A stretch of DNA of 64,000 bases from Candidatus Hydrogenedentota bacterium (GTDB taxonomy: Bacteria; Hydrogenedentota; Hydrogenedentia; Hydrogenedentales; SLHB01): assembly GCA_035416745.1 (NCBI GenBank), contig DAOLNV010000012.1, positions 20,606 through 84,605 of the forward strand, given 5' to 3'. A program made the translations under genes and the position numbers. A model generated the notes under the pieces. It ran no database searches. It saw nothing but the letters and a program-made list of their open reading frames with translations, and was not told the origin of the DNA. Positions within the stretch are counted from its first letter, which is position 1, and every line of letters starts with the position of its first letter. Shown here piece after piece: positions 25,698 through 33,637 of the stretch.

Positions 25698-26105
25698 TTA
25701 GAGGTCGAATATGGCTTCCGCGCGCCACCCCGTTTCCTGCTGCTCCACTTTCATTCCGTGGTACGTGGCGGCCTTGACCTCGTCTTCGCGATCTTCCGCC
25801 CGGTATCGGTACCCTTGTACTTCTGCCTCGACGCGATTCGCATCCGCGTGCATGAAGCGGAACCGCGTGACTGCAAAGTGCTCGGCTTCCATGAGGTAAA
25901 TGAGCTCCTGGAGCCAACGCACCAGCACGTCCTCGGGTTTCTCGGCCGCTATACTGATCAAACGCCGGTCCTCGCTCCTATCTTCCATGCGCCTGAACGC
26001 GACCGCGTACAAGGCGAGCGCGGCCGCCTCGAGCAGTTCCGCGAACGTAGCGCCCGTACATTCCACGCGCGCGTCAGCGGTGTGTTCCAGAAACCGGTAG
26101 TTCAT
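25698..26105 (-). CDS. Archease, RtcB-activating protein
   Basis: Archease is a small calcium-binding protein that promotes RtcB guanylylation and turnover. The N-terminal signature YRFLEHTADARVE is typical, as are an acidic middle section and the C-terminal KAATYHGMKVEQ. The start is placed at ATG 26105, just after GAGGG; the frame is open to 26141 but has no better start. Length 135 aa, normal for the family. It sits immediately upstream of rtcB on the same strand. Confidence 0.93.
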   Translation of the reverse strand: MNYRFLEHTADARVECTGATFAELLEAAALALYAVAFRRMEDRSEDRRLISIAAEKPEDVLVRWLQELIYLMEAEHFAVTRFRFMHADANRVEAEVQGYRYRAEDREDEVKAATYHGMKVEQQETGWRAEAIFDL

Positions 26106-26203
26106 GATCCCTCGCTGCGCCTGCACCTTGTAATCTAGCATAGAAGATGGGCGCCGCAGGAAAACTGTTCTTCAGAGCGCGTCAACCGGCTGGTCTGCGC
26201 GCC

Positions 26204-28306
26204 CTACGCGTGGGTGATGAAGCTGAACATAAAACGCGCACCCAGCAGCAATTCGACGATTATCAGGCGAGGCAACAGGAGTATGTTGAGCGTGAGGAAC
26301 CGCCAGGACTTGAAACGGGCGATAACGTCTTTCCGGTAGGCATTGAACTTCCGGCGGCGGGCCACGTAGCTGATCGCCAACTCCTCATATCGCTTCACGA
26401 GCGAATCGGCCACGTACCGTTCGGCATCCGCGATGGTGCGCCATGTGGGCATCTGGACGTCAAAGCTCTGCAGGTACTGGCGGATTTCGTCGGCCTGTTT
26501 TGCCAGGCGCTTGCTCACGCGGCGGCTTTGCGCGCGGCTGCTTTCGCTCAGTTGTTGCAGGCGTTCGGCGGCGGACGCGAGCGTAACGCGGATCTCTTGT
26601 GCTGCCACGTCGTAACGGCCTTTGAGATTGGTTTCCCTGAGGCGGTCCTGCAGGCGGGGCAACTTCGCCCGCAACTCGGCCAGGGTTGCCCATTTGGGAT
26701 CGTCGGGTTTCCGCGTGAGCATCCAGATTTCCTGGAACTCGAGGAATATCTGCGCATAGGTGCGGAACGTCCAGAGGGTTTCTCTCACGCACCGCCACAG
26801 AAAACGCGAAACGCTCTCGCGCGGGAATGTAGCCCGGCGCGCCTTGCGTTCGCGCCGCCTCACGAGGCCGGTGAACATGGGATGGCTGCCCTCCAGCGTG
26901 GCATAGCGGTACCACATGCCGATCCACAGCATCTGCCAATACCGTACCCGCGGCGTGCGGAGCAGCACATTGATCAGGTTCTCTTTGCTGTAAAAGGCCT
27001 CCCACGCGTCCTGATACGCCTGCGTCCATTCTCCGTGCGCCATCCTGGGATGCCGGAACGTCTCGTGAAGGCTGTCGAAATTGTTGAGGTCCGCGTCGAT
27101 GGGAATGCGCTGGTCCACCATGCGCTTGTGGTCGGCCGAACCGGGCAGGGGCGTGAACATAAAAAACGACGCCTCGTCGACCTTGACCTCGTTCATCAGT
27201 GTTTCGATGTCTCGCCGGACGGACGCACGCGTGTCATCGGGCAAGCCGATGATATAGCCCACGTGGACGAGAGCTTCGGCCTTGTGCCAGACCTCGACCA
27301 TGTGCGCGTAATCCTCGACGTCGTTCTGGCGCTTGTCCATGGCCTCGATGTTTTTGGGATTGACGCTCTCCATCCCCACGAAGACCATGTAGCACCCCGC
27401 TCGCTGGGCCTTTTCGACGAACCGGGGGATGGCGTAGGCGCGGGTATCCACCTGCATCATGAACGTGATGTCCATGCCCTGTTGGCGCATTGCGGCGACA
27501 CCGTCGAACAGCTCTTCCCACACCGGGCTCCGTGCCAGGTTGTCGTCGGTGAAGAACCACATGTTGATCCCGCGCTCGTAGCTCATGCGGATTGATTTGA
27601 GGATGCAGTCCGCGGAACGGCTCCGCAACCGGCGCCCCTGGACGTTGATCACCGTGCAGAACGAACATCCAAAGGGGCATCCCCGGCTCGTATCGAGCGT
27701 GCCCATCGTGCTGCATTTGAAATGCTCGAGATACGCCAAATCGGGCTCGGGGGCGCCCGCATGCGTCAATGCGGGAAACTCTGTCTGGCGGTAAATGGGT
27801 TTCAATTCGCGCGCCAGCGCGTCGCGCAAGAGGCCGGCCAGCGCGTCCGGGGCTTCCGCTTCGCCTTGGAACAGCGACACGCCCATATCGAGCAGGCGCT
27901 GCGGGTCCGGCGTGATTTCGTCGAACATGGCGAGCATGCCGCTGACATGAAAACCGCCCACGACCACGGGCACCCCTGAAGCGCGGAACTGCGCCGCGAG
28001 GTCGGTCGCTCGCACGAACTGATTGGACTGCACGCCCACCAGCCCGACGAGGAGCTCCGTGTTGCGATTGCGGCGCTTCCGGGCGATTCTCCGCACGGGT
28101 ATGGGTTCGACCGTGTCGTCGTAGATGGATACCTGGACGTTCACGCCGGGACCAAGAGCTCCGCTGCGGGCCACGTCCATCGTCAGTGAACGCAGACAAT
28201 TCAGCGTGTTTGACGGCAGAATCCCGCGGAAAAACCGCAGAGGATAGCCCTCGTTGTCGTAGGTCGAACAAAGAATATATACAACCTGTAAGGTCCGCTT
28301 TTTCAT
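26204..28306 (-). CDS. B12-binding-domain radical SAM protein with C-terminal membrane segment
   Basis: A 700-aa radical SAM enzyme. Residues about 1-170 form a cobalamin-binding-like domain (VVVGGFHVSGM). The radical SAM core begins at about residue 200 with LDTSRGCPFGCSFCTV, the CxxxCxxC motif binding the 4Fe-4S cluster; CTV is frequent in B12-type members. After the core (to about 480) comes an alpha-helical region rich in Arg, Glu and Gln (about 540-640, likely coiled coil), ending in a hydrophobic stretch LTLNILLLPRLIIVELLLGA (about 670-690) that could anchor it to the membrane. The domain set resembles enzymes that methylate or rearrange lipids or tetrapyrroles, but the substrate is unknown. 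Confidence 0.88.
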   Translation of the reverse strand: MKKRTLQVVYILCSTYDNEGYPLRFFRGILPSNTLNCLRSLTMDVARSGALGPGVNVQVSIYDDTVEPIPVRRIARKRRNRNTELLVGLVGVQSNQFVRATDLAAQFRASGVPVVVGGFHVSGMLAMFDEITPDPQRLLDMGVSLFQGEAEAPDALAGLLRDALARELKPIYRQTEFPALTHAGAPEPDLAYLEHFKCSTMGTLDTSRGCPFGCSFCTVINVQGRRLRSRSADCILKSIRMSYERGINMWFFTDDNLARSPVWEELFDGVAAMRQQGMDITFMMQVDTRAYAIPRFVEKAQRAGCYMVFVGMESVNPKNIEAMDKRQNDVEDYAHMVEVWHKAEALVHVGYIIGLPDDTRASVRRDIETLMNEVKVDEASFFMFTPLPGSADHKRMVDQRIPIDADLNNFDSLHETFRHPRMAHGEWTQAYQDAWEAFYSKENLINVLLRTPRVRYWQMLWIGMWYRYATLEGSHPMFTGLVRRRERKARRATFPRESVSRFLWRCVRETLWTFRTYAQIFLEFQEIWMLTRKPDDPKWATLAELRAKLPRLQDRLRETNLKGRYDVAAQEIRVTLASAAERLQQLSESSRAQSRRVSKRLAKQADEIRQYLQSFDVQMPTWRTIADAERYVADSLVKRYEELAISYVARRRKFNAYRKDVIARFKSWRFLTLNILLLPRLIIVELLLGARFMFSFITHA

Positions 28307-28382
28307 ACGCGTATAGAACCTTATCCGCGCCGTATGCGCTGGGATTAGTCTAACACATGGAGGTAACGAACATAAATGCGCG

Positions 28383-29324
28383 TCACATTCCCAATTCCGC
28401 TTTCAGCAGGCCCGCCTCAATCATCCAGGCCAGACTGTCTCGAAGTCCCTCGCGGACGGAGACTTGCGGTTCGTAGTGGAGCACGCGGCCGGCTTTGGTA
28501 ATGTCGATACACATGTGCTCACATATGAACCGGAGGCCTGCCTCGTTCGCCTTGCCCGTTGCCAGGATCTCCTCGATGGTTGCGTAGCGGAAGATCGATT
28601 GGGAGCCGAGAAGCTGGGCGGCAAGTTCGGCGTAGTGTGTCAGGGTCACGGCCCGCTGCGACGAGAGATTGAAGATCTGTCCTGCGGCTCGTTCGGGCGC
28701 CTCCAGCGCGGCCCTGAATCCGCGCGCGAGGTCCTGAACGTGCACGGGCTGGACCAGGGCAGTCCCGTCTTTCGGAATCCAAATCTCCTGGCCGTTGGCC
28801 AGGCGCTGGAAGTATCGGGGATTCCGCGCGCCCCAGATGTCCAAGGGCACGTCTCCCGCACCGAACACGTTGCTCACTCGCAATGAACAGACACGAAAGC
28901 CCACGCGCGCATGAAAGGCGAGCAGCGCTTGGTCTTGAGCGAGTTTCTGGCCGAAGCCGCCCAACTCGGGCGCGCACGGCGTGGGGTCGGATTCCCGAAC
29001 AGGCACCGTCGCCATCGGCGCATACACGCCTGTGGAACCGCAGTGCACCAATTGCCCCACTGTCCGGTGCAGCAGCGGCAGGTACCATTCCAGGTCGGCA
29101 GACCCCAGAATCGTGTCCACAACGGTGTCGAAACGCCCGGGCGTGAGAATGGATTCCACGAAGGCGCGATCGCGCGCGTCGCCGAGGATGTGCTGGGCAT
29201 CCGCGGGCACGTTGCCGGCGGTTTTCCCGCGATGAAGCAGGGAAACTCGGTGGCCCCCCGCGGCAAGCTCGCGTGCGATGGCCGCACCCAGAAACCGCGT
29301 TCCGCCGACGATGAGGATATTCAT
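28383..29324 (-). CDS. NAD-dependent epimerase/dehydratase (SDR family)
   Basis: A 313-aa extended SDR protein. The NAD loop is VGGTRFLGAAIA at residue 6. The usual YxxxK catalytic pair is not seen: the region after STGVYAP reads GGFGQKLAQDQALL, with K but no clear catalytic Tyr four residues before it. It therefore resembles the atypical isoflavone-reductase/CSP41-like group rather than GalE. AGGAGG stands seven bases before the ATG. It lies between trpS and the radical SAM gene on the same strand with short gaps. Confidence 0.82.
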   Translation of the reverse strand: MNILIVGGTRFLGAAIARELAAGGHRVSLLHRGKTAGNVPADAQHILGDARDRAFVESILTPGRFDTVVDTILGSADLEWYLPLLHRTVGQLVHCGSTGVYAPMATVPVRESDPTPCAPELGGFGQKLAQDQALLAFHARVGFRVCSLRVSNVFGAGDVPLDIWGARNPRYFQRLANGQEIWIPKDGTALVQPVHVQDLARGFRAALEAPERAAGQIFNLSSQRAVTLTHYAELAAQLLGSQSIFRYATIEEILATGKANEAGLRFICEHMCIDITKAGRVLHYEPQVSVREGLRDSLAWMIEAGLLKAELGM

Positions 29325-29351
29325 GCCGGCCCTCCTGCCGGGTTGCCCGCG

Positions 29352-30413
29352 CTACGCACGGTATAGACTGTGACCGATGCCGATGGCCTGGCGCACTGCT
29401 TCGACCGTCTCGAGCGCGACAGGCGTTACCCGCTTGGCGTTTTCGCGCAGGAAATCCTCGACCGTCTTCTGCGAATTACCGGGATCGTTGTATTTCTCGA
29501 TGATAGGGGCGTTGAATGCCGACACATGCTCCGCCAGCGTCGTCTTCAGAGTGCCGTAAAACTTCTCTCCCCGGCGATATTTCCCTACGAAGTCCCGGTA
29601 CACTTCCTCGGGCGCCAGCAAGTTCAGCAGGCGGTATAATGCGCCCACGCTGTTGGGCATCCTCGGGATGACATCGTCCGGGTCGTCGCTGTCGGTGTTC
29701 AGGGGCTCGGGATCGGTTGTCGTCTCCACTGCCTTGATCTTCCGCAGCACGGTTTTCGCGTCATCGAGCAAATCGAGCGTGTTGTTTTCACTCTTTCCCA
29801 TCTTGGCCGACCCGTCGAGGCCGGGCAGGCGCAGGGCATTGCGCGGCATGCCCTCGGGCACCGTGAGCGTTTCCCCGAACCGGCTATTGAACCGCTGGGC
29901 GATATCGATGGCCATCTCGAGATGCTGGCGTTGGTCGTCGCCTACGGGTACCTTGTTGGCCCGTACGATCAGGATGTCCGCCGCCATGAGCACAGGATAC
30001 CCGAGGAGCCCGTACGACAGAGGGTTGCCCTCAACGCCGCCCGGCGCTTCCTCGAGCTTGACCATCTTGTCCTTGTAGGTTGTGCCGCGCGCAAGAAATC
30101 CGATGTTCGTGATCATGCCCAGCAACAGCGTCAATTCGGCCGTGCACGGGAGATCGCTCTGGCGGTAAATGACGGACTTTTCGGGGTCGAGCCCGCACGC
30201 CACGTATGTCCGCAGCATATCAATCGTCTGCTGGTAGAAATCCTCCCGCTCCGTAATAGTCGTCAACGCGTGGTAATCCGCAATGAAGTAATAGCAGATG
30301 TTGTCCCCTTCCTGGAGCTCGATGAAACTCTTTATCGCGCCAAAGTAATTGCCGTAATGCAACCGTCCCGTCGGACGAATCCCCGACAGGATTATTCCCT
30401 TCTTTTCAGCCAT
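29352..30413 (-). CDS. trpS: Tryptophanyl-tRNA synthetase
   Basis: A class I aminoacyl-tRNA synthetase charging tRNA-Trp. The HIGH-like motif is GIRPTGRLHYGNYFGA near residue 8. The KMSKS-like loop reads AKMGKSENN. Further TrpS-type stretches are VGDDQRQHLEMAIDIAQRFN and YPVLMAADIL. The length of 353 aa is normal. The frame is open to 30584, but ATG 30413 with GAGG six bases upstream matches the family start MAEKKGIILSG. It is the first gene of the minus-strand run ending with the URO-D-like gene, and is divergent to the NfnAB gene. Confidence 0.96.
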   Translation of the reverse strand: MAEKKGIILSGIRPTGRLHYGNYFGAIKSFIELQEGDNICYYFIADYHALTTITEREDFYQQTIDMLRTYVACGLDPEKSVIYRQSDLPCTAELTLLLGMITNIGFLARGTTYKDKMVKLEEAPGGVEGNPLSYGLLGYPVLMAADILIVRANKVPVGDDQRQHLEMAIDIAQRFNSRFGETLTVPEGMPRNALRLPGLDGSAKMGKSENNTLDLLDDAKTVLRKIKAVETTTDPEPLNTDSDDPDDVIPRMPNSVGALYRLLNLLAPEEVYRDFVGKYRRGEKFYGTLKTTLAEHVSAFNAPIIEKYNDPGNSQKTVEDFLRENAKRVTPVALETVEAVRQAIGIGHSLYRA

Positions 30414-30906
30414 GGTTAACCTCATGCCCTTCGCGCTGTGGCCGTCCGCTTTCCCTTTACCTGATAATGGAAAAATGCACATGCATGGTGTGCACGTGGT
30501 GAAGACGGACGCGACAGACCGCCTCAGAGCGGTGTGCATAATCGTTCCACGACGAGCCGTGGACCACCCTTCCAACGCCCTCAAGAATACACAAAACCGC
30601 CGCCCGATTCCAGAAAACGGCCCTTCCCCAATCGCTGGATAACCCGGCGGCTGGGGCAGTCACCAGGGAACCACCGGAATTGAGCCCCCGCCATTGTTCC
30701 CATCCTGCGGTTCCGCCACGCCCGGAATCGGAGGGAAAGCCAACGGTTTCGCCGGTTTGATGCCCGGCCCCGTAAACGGTAGAATCCCTACTCTGCTGAA
30801 TCGGAAGTCTTGGATAGGCTGAAGCCATAGGGCTGACGCTTCTGGCACACGGTTCCCGCTCGAAGTGTGTGCGGGGCGGGAACGCCTGAACATCGGAAAA
30901 GGAATC
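30414..30906. other. 493-base divergent region between trpS and nfnAB, with structured leader
   Basis: No protein gene is supported here. The right part contains the nfnAB promoter (30757-30785) and a leader of about 115 bases. That leader includes a perfect inverted repeat GTTCCCGC (30852-30859) / GCGGGAAC (30876-30883) and shorter stem candidates before it (GGCTGAAGCC, AGCCATAGGGCT). It matches no riboswitch class that I recognise. Confidence 0.5.
30757..30785 (+). promoter_or_regulatory. Putative sigma-70 promoter of nfnAB
   Basis: TTGATG (30757-30762), an exact 17-base spacer and TAGAAT (30780-30785) form a good sigma-70 match: four of six bases at -35 and five of six at -10. The inferred start near 30792 gives a 5' leader of about 115 bases. 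Confidence 0.5.
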
Positions 30907-33222
30907 ATGTTTCGTATCGCTAAAAGACTGCTGCTCGCCGAAAGAATCAAAGAGTTCGAGGTCGAAGCTGCGTTCATCGCCCGCAAGGCAAAACCCGGGA
31001 ACTTCGTGCTCGTCCGCGGCTATGCCCACGGCGAACGGATACCCCTGACCATAGCGGACACCAACCCCGAGAAGGGCACCATTACCCTCGTGATGCAGGA
31101 AATGGGCAAGGGGACGACGCAGTTGGGCGCCATGGAAGAGGGCGACAGCTTTCTGGACGTCGTGGGACCCCTCGGGCACGAACGTGAAATCTCCGGCCCG
31201 GGAAAGACCATATGCGGCGTCGCCGGGGGAGTCGGCGTCGCCCCGATGTATCCCCAGATGAAGGCCCACCAACAAGCGGGCAACCGGGTCGTCTCGATTG
31301 TGGGCGCCCGCAGCAAACCCCTTTTGTTCTGGAAGGACCGCATGGAAGCCGTCAGCGAGAAGGTCTTGTACAGCACCGATGACGGCACGTTCGGGCATCA
31401 CGGATTCGCAGCACAACTCCTCGAGCAGCTCCTGCGGGAAGGCGAGACATTCGATGAAGTAATTGCCATCGGTCCCGTGCCTCACATGAAGGCCGTGACC
31501 GGTGTCTGCAAGCGACATGGGGTCCCCGTTGTGGTGAGCCTGAACCCCATCATGGTCGACGGCACGGGAATGTGCGGCGGATGCCGCGTTACGGTCGGCG
31601 GCGAAGTAAAATACGCGTGCGTGGATGGGCCGGAATTCGACGGGGCTGCCGTCGATTTCGACGAGTTGACCCGCCGCCAGGGAACATACCGGAAAAACGA
31701 GTCGGCCGCGCTCCAAAACCATGCGGCGCAAGGGCACGACTGCCGCCTGCAACGCCAGCTCGCTTCCATTCGCGCCGAGTTGGAGACGGCCCCGGGCGTG
31801 CTCGCGGACCAGTCGTTCAATCGCAGCGCCGTGTTGTTCGTCGCCGAAAACCTGGCGCGGCTGGGTGCGGGCGACGGCCGGTTTGACGAGGTCGCCACAG
31901 GGCTCACGTTCGATGCAGCCCGCAAAGAAGCGTCGCGCTGCCGCCTGTGCGCTAACCCGCTCTGCATCAAGGGGTGCCCGGTGGAAGTGGACATCCCCGG
32001 GTTCATCGCGGCAATCCAACGGGACGATTTCTCGGAGGCCGCCCGAATTCTCAAAGACAAAAACAACCTTCCGGCCATCTGCGGACGCGTGTGTCCGCAA
32101 GAAACACAATGCGAGGCCGTATGCGTGCTGAACGGCTCCGAAAGGCCCGTCGCCATCGGCGCACTCGAGCGGTTCATCGCGGACTGGGAGGCTCGGTTCG
32201 AACCAACGACGCCCCGTGCCGCAACGTTCAACGGACAAAGGATCGCGGTCATCGGAAGCGGGCCGGGAGGTCTCACCTGCGCTGCGGACCTGGCGAAAAT
32301 GGGGTATGGCGTCACGATCTTCGAGGCTTTCCACGACACCGGAGGCGTGTTGCGCTACGGCATTCCGGAATTCCGACTGCCGAAGGATATTGTTGACCGC
32401 GAAGTAGGTTATGTGAAGAGCCTTGGCGTTAAAATCGAGTTGAACACGGTGATTGGCAAAATTTTCTCCCTCGAGGACCTGTTCGCGCAGGGCTACGAAG
32501 CGATATTCATTGCTGTAGGCGCGGGCGCACCGGCCTTCTTGGGTATTGACGGCGAGAACCTGGTCGGCGTGTACAGCGCAAATGAGTTTCTCACGCGCGT
32601 CAACCTGATGAAGGCCAACCGCAGCGACTACGATACCCCTGTATGCGTAGGACGCAAGGTCGCCGTGATCGGGGCCGGAAACGTCTCCATGGATGCCGCG
32701 CGCACCGCGAAACGGCTCGGTGCCCAGGAAGTAAGCATCGTATATAGACGCTCCCGAGACGAAATGCCTGCTCGGGCCGCCGAAATCGAGCATGCCGAAC
32801 ACGAGGGGATTATCTTCCAGTTGTTGACCAACCCCAAACGCATCCTCGGCGATGAGTCGGGACGCGTCCGTGGCATCGAATGCATCCGCATGCAGTTGGG
32901 CGAGCCGGACGATTCGGGCCGCCGCCGTCCCATTCCAATACCGGGTTCTGAACTCGAGATCGAATGCGACATGGTGATTCCTGCGCTTGGCAACAAGGCT
33001 AACCCCCTGCTGACCTCAAACAGTCCGGGGATCAAACTCAATAAATGGGGCAACATTGTCGCCGACAAGGAGACGTGTGCAACCTCGATGCCGGGCGTGT
33101 ACGCGGGAGGAGACATTGTCATCGGCGCCGCCACCGTAATCGAGGCGATGGGTGCAGGCAAGCGCGCCGCAAGAGCTATCGACGCCTACCTGAAGAACAG
33201 ACAGGCCGCTACAACGTCCTGA
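30907..33222 (+). CDS. Fused NfnA-NfnB, NADH-dependent ferredoxin:NADP+ oxidoreductase
   Basis: One 771-aa chain joins the two Nfn subunits, which elsewhere are separate proteins of about 280 and 470 aa. The complex couples ferredoxin and NADH oxidation to NADP+ reduction by flavin-based electron bifurcation. Residues 1-270 are NfnA: FAD/NAD modules with GVAGGVGVAPMYPQMKA, and a [2Fe-2S] site made of Asp218, Cys223, Cys226 and Cys238, matching the three-Cys/one-Asp ligation of NfnA. From about 335 comes NfnB (GltD/DPYD-like): CRLCANPLCIKGCP and GRVCPQETQCEAVC for two [4Fe-4S] clusters, FAD loop IGSGPGGLTCAADLA and NADPH loop IGAGNVSMDAARTA. ATG 30907 follows AAGGA. A linker (about 270-335) joins the halves without a frame break. 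Confidence 0.9.
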   Translation: MFRIAKRLLLAERIKEFEVEAAFIARKAKPGNFVLVRGYAHGERIPLTIADTNPEKGTITLVMQEMGKGTTQLGAMEEGDSFLDVVGPLGHEREISGPGKTICGVAGGVGVAPMYPQMKAHQQAGNRVVSIVGARSKPLLFWKDRMEAVSEKVLYSTDDGTFGHHGFAAQLLEQLLREGETFDEVIAIGPVPHMKAVTGVCKRHGVPVVVSLNPIMVDGTGMCGGCRVTVGGEVKYACVDGPEFDGAAVDFDELTRRQGTYRKNESAALQNHAAQGHDCRLQRQLASIRAELETAPGVLADQSFNRSAVLFVAENLARLGAGDGRFDEVATGLTFDAARKEASRCRLCANPLCIKGCPVEVDIPGFIAAIQRDDFSEAARILKDKNNLPAICGRVCPQETQCEAVCVLNGSERPVAIGALERFIADWEARFEPTTPRAATFNGQRIAVIGSGPGGLTCAADLAKMGYGVTIFEAFHDTGGVLRYGIPEFRLPKDIVDREVGYVKSLGVKIELNTVIGKIFSLEDLFAQGYEAIFIAVGAGAPAFLGIDGENLVGVYSANEFLTRVNLMKANRSDYDTPVCVGRKVAVIGAGNVSMDAARTAKRLGAQEVSIVYRRSRDEMPARAAEIEHAEHEGIIFQLLTNPKRILGDESGRVRGIECIRMQLGEPDDSGRRRPIPIPGSELEIECDMVIPALGNKANPLLTSNSPGIKLNKWGNIVADKETCATSMPGVYAGGDIVIGAATVIEAMGAGKRAARAIDAYLKNRQAATTS

Positions 33223-33637
33223 CAATACCGAAAAACCTGCATTAGGTTCGTCAATAGTAACCGGTGATGTCATTTTCTGACACTAATGTGTCGTCAAATA
33301 TATAATATTAAGAGCTTAGAGCGGACTAATATCTGTCGTTACGCCCCAAAAATAAGTCAATCTATTCATAATCAGCGTCGCATCTCAGTGGATAGAACAT
33401 TCCCGCTTTTCACCCGGCACGGCAACGGCCTTCTCACTCCTATGTTCGGTGCCGGTCAGAGTTGTTAAACATATACGTCCCTCATGCCGCACCAGTCACA
33501 CCACGTATACGCCCTGTCGCAGCGTTCAGAAAAGCCGTTTGGAGAATTGCGGAGGCTGGAAGCAACCCGGGTACTTCGCCACTTGGCTTGACTTCGGCGG
33601 CGCAGTTGCCGGCAGCAGACCTCGGCGAGCTGGCCCT
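33223..33637. other. 415-base intergenic region, AT-rich left half
   Basis: It lies between the convergent ends of nfnAB and the giant secreted protein. Bases about 33240-33400 are much richer in A/T than the rest of the window. A short perfect hairpin GACAC-TAAT-GTGTC (33279-33292) lies 57 bases after the nfnAB stop. It has no T-run directly after it but an AT-rich tract, so it could be a weak terminator. No gene is seen. Confidence 0.4.

Noticed and set aside
26147..27595. 482-codon open frame opposite the radical SAM gene
   Set aside because: Antisense shadow of a gene with a clear CxxxCxxC motif; no domain or start signal.
30457..32802. 781-codon open frame on the minus strand opposite nfnAB
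   Set aside because: It is fully antisense to a gene with clear redox motifs, has no ribosome site or recognisable domain, and is the usual by-product of high GC content.
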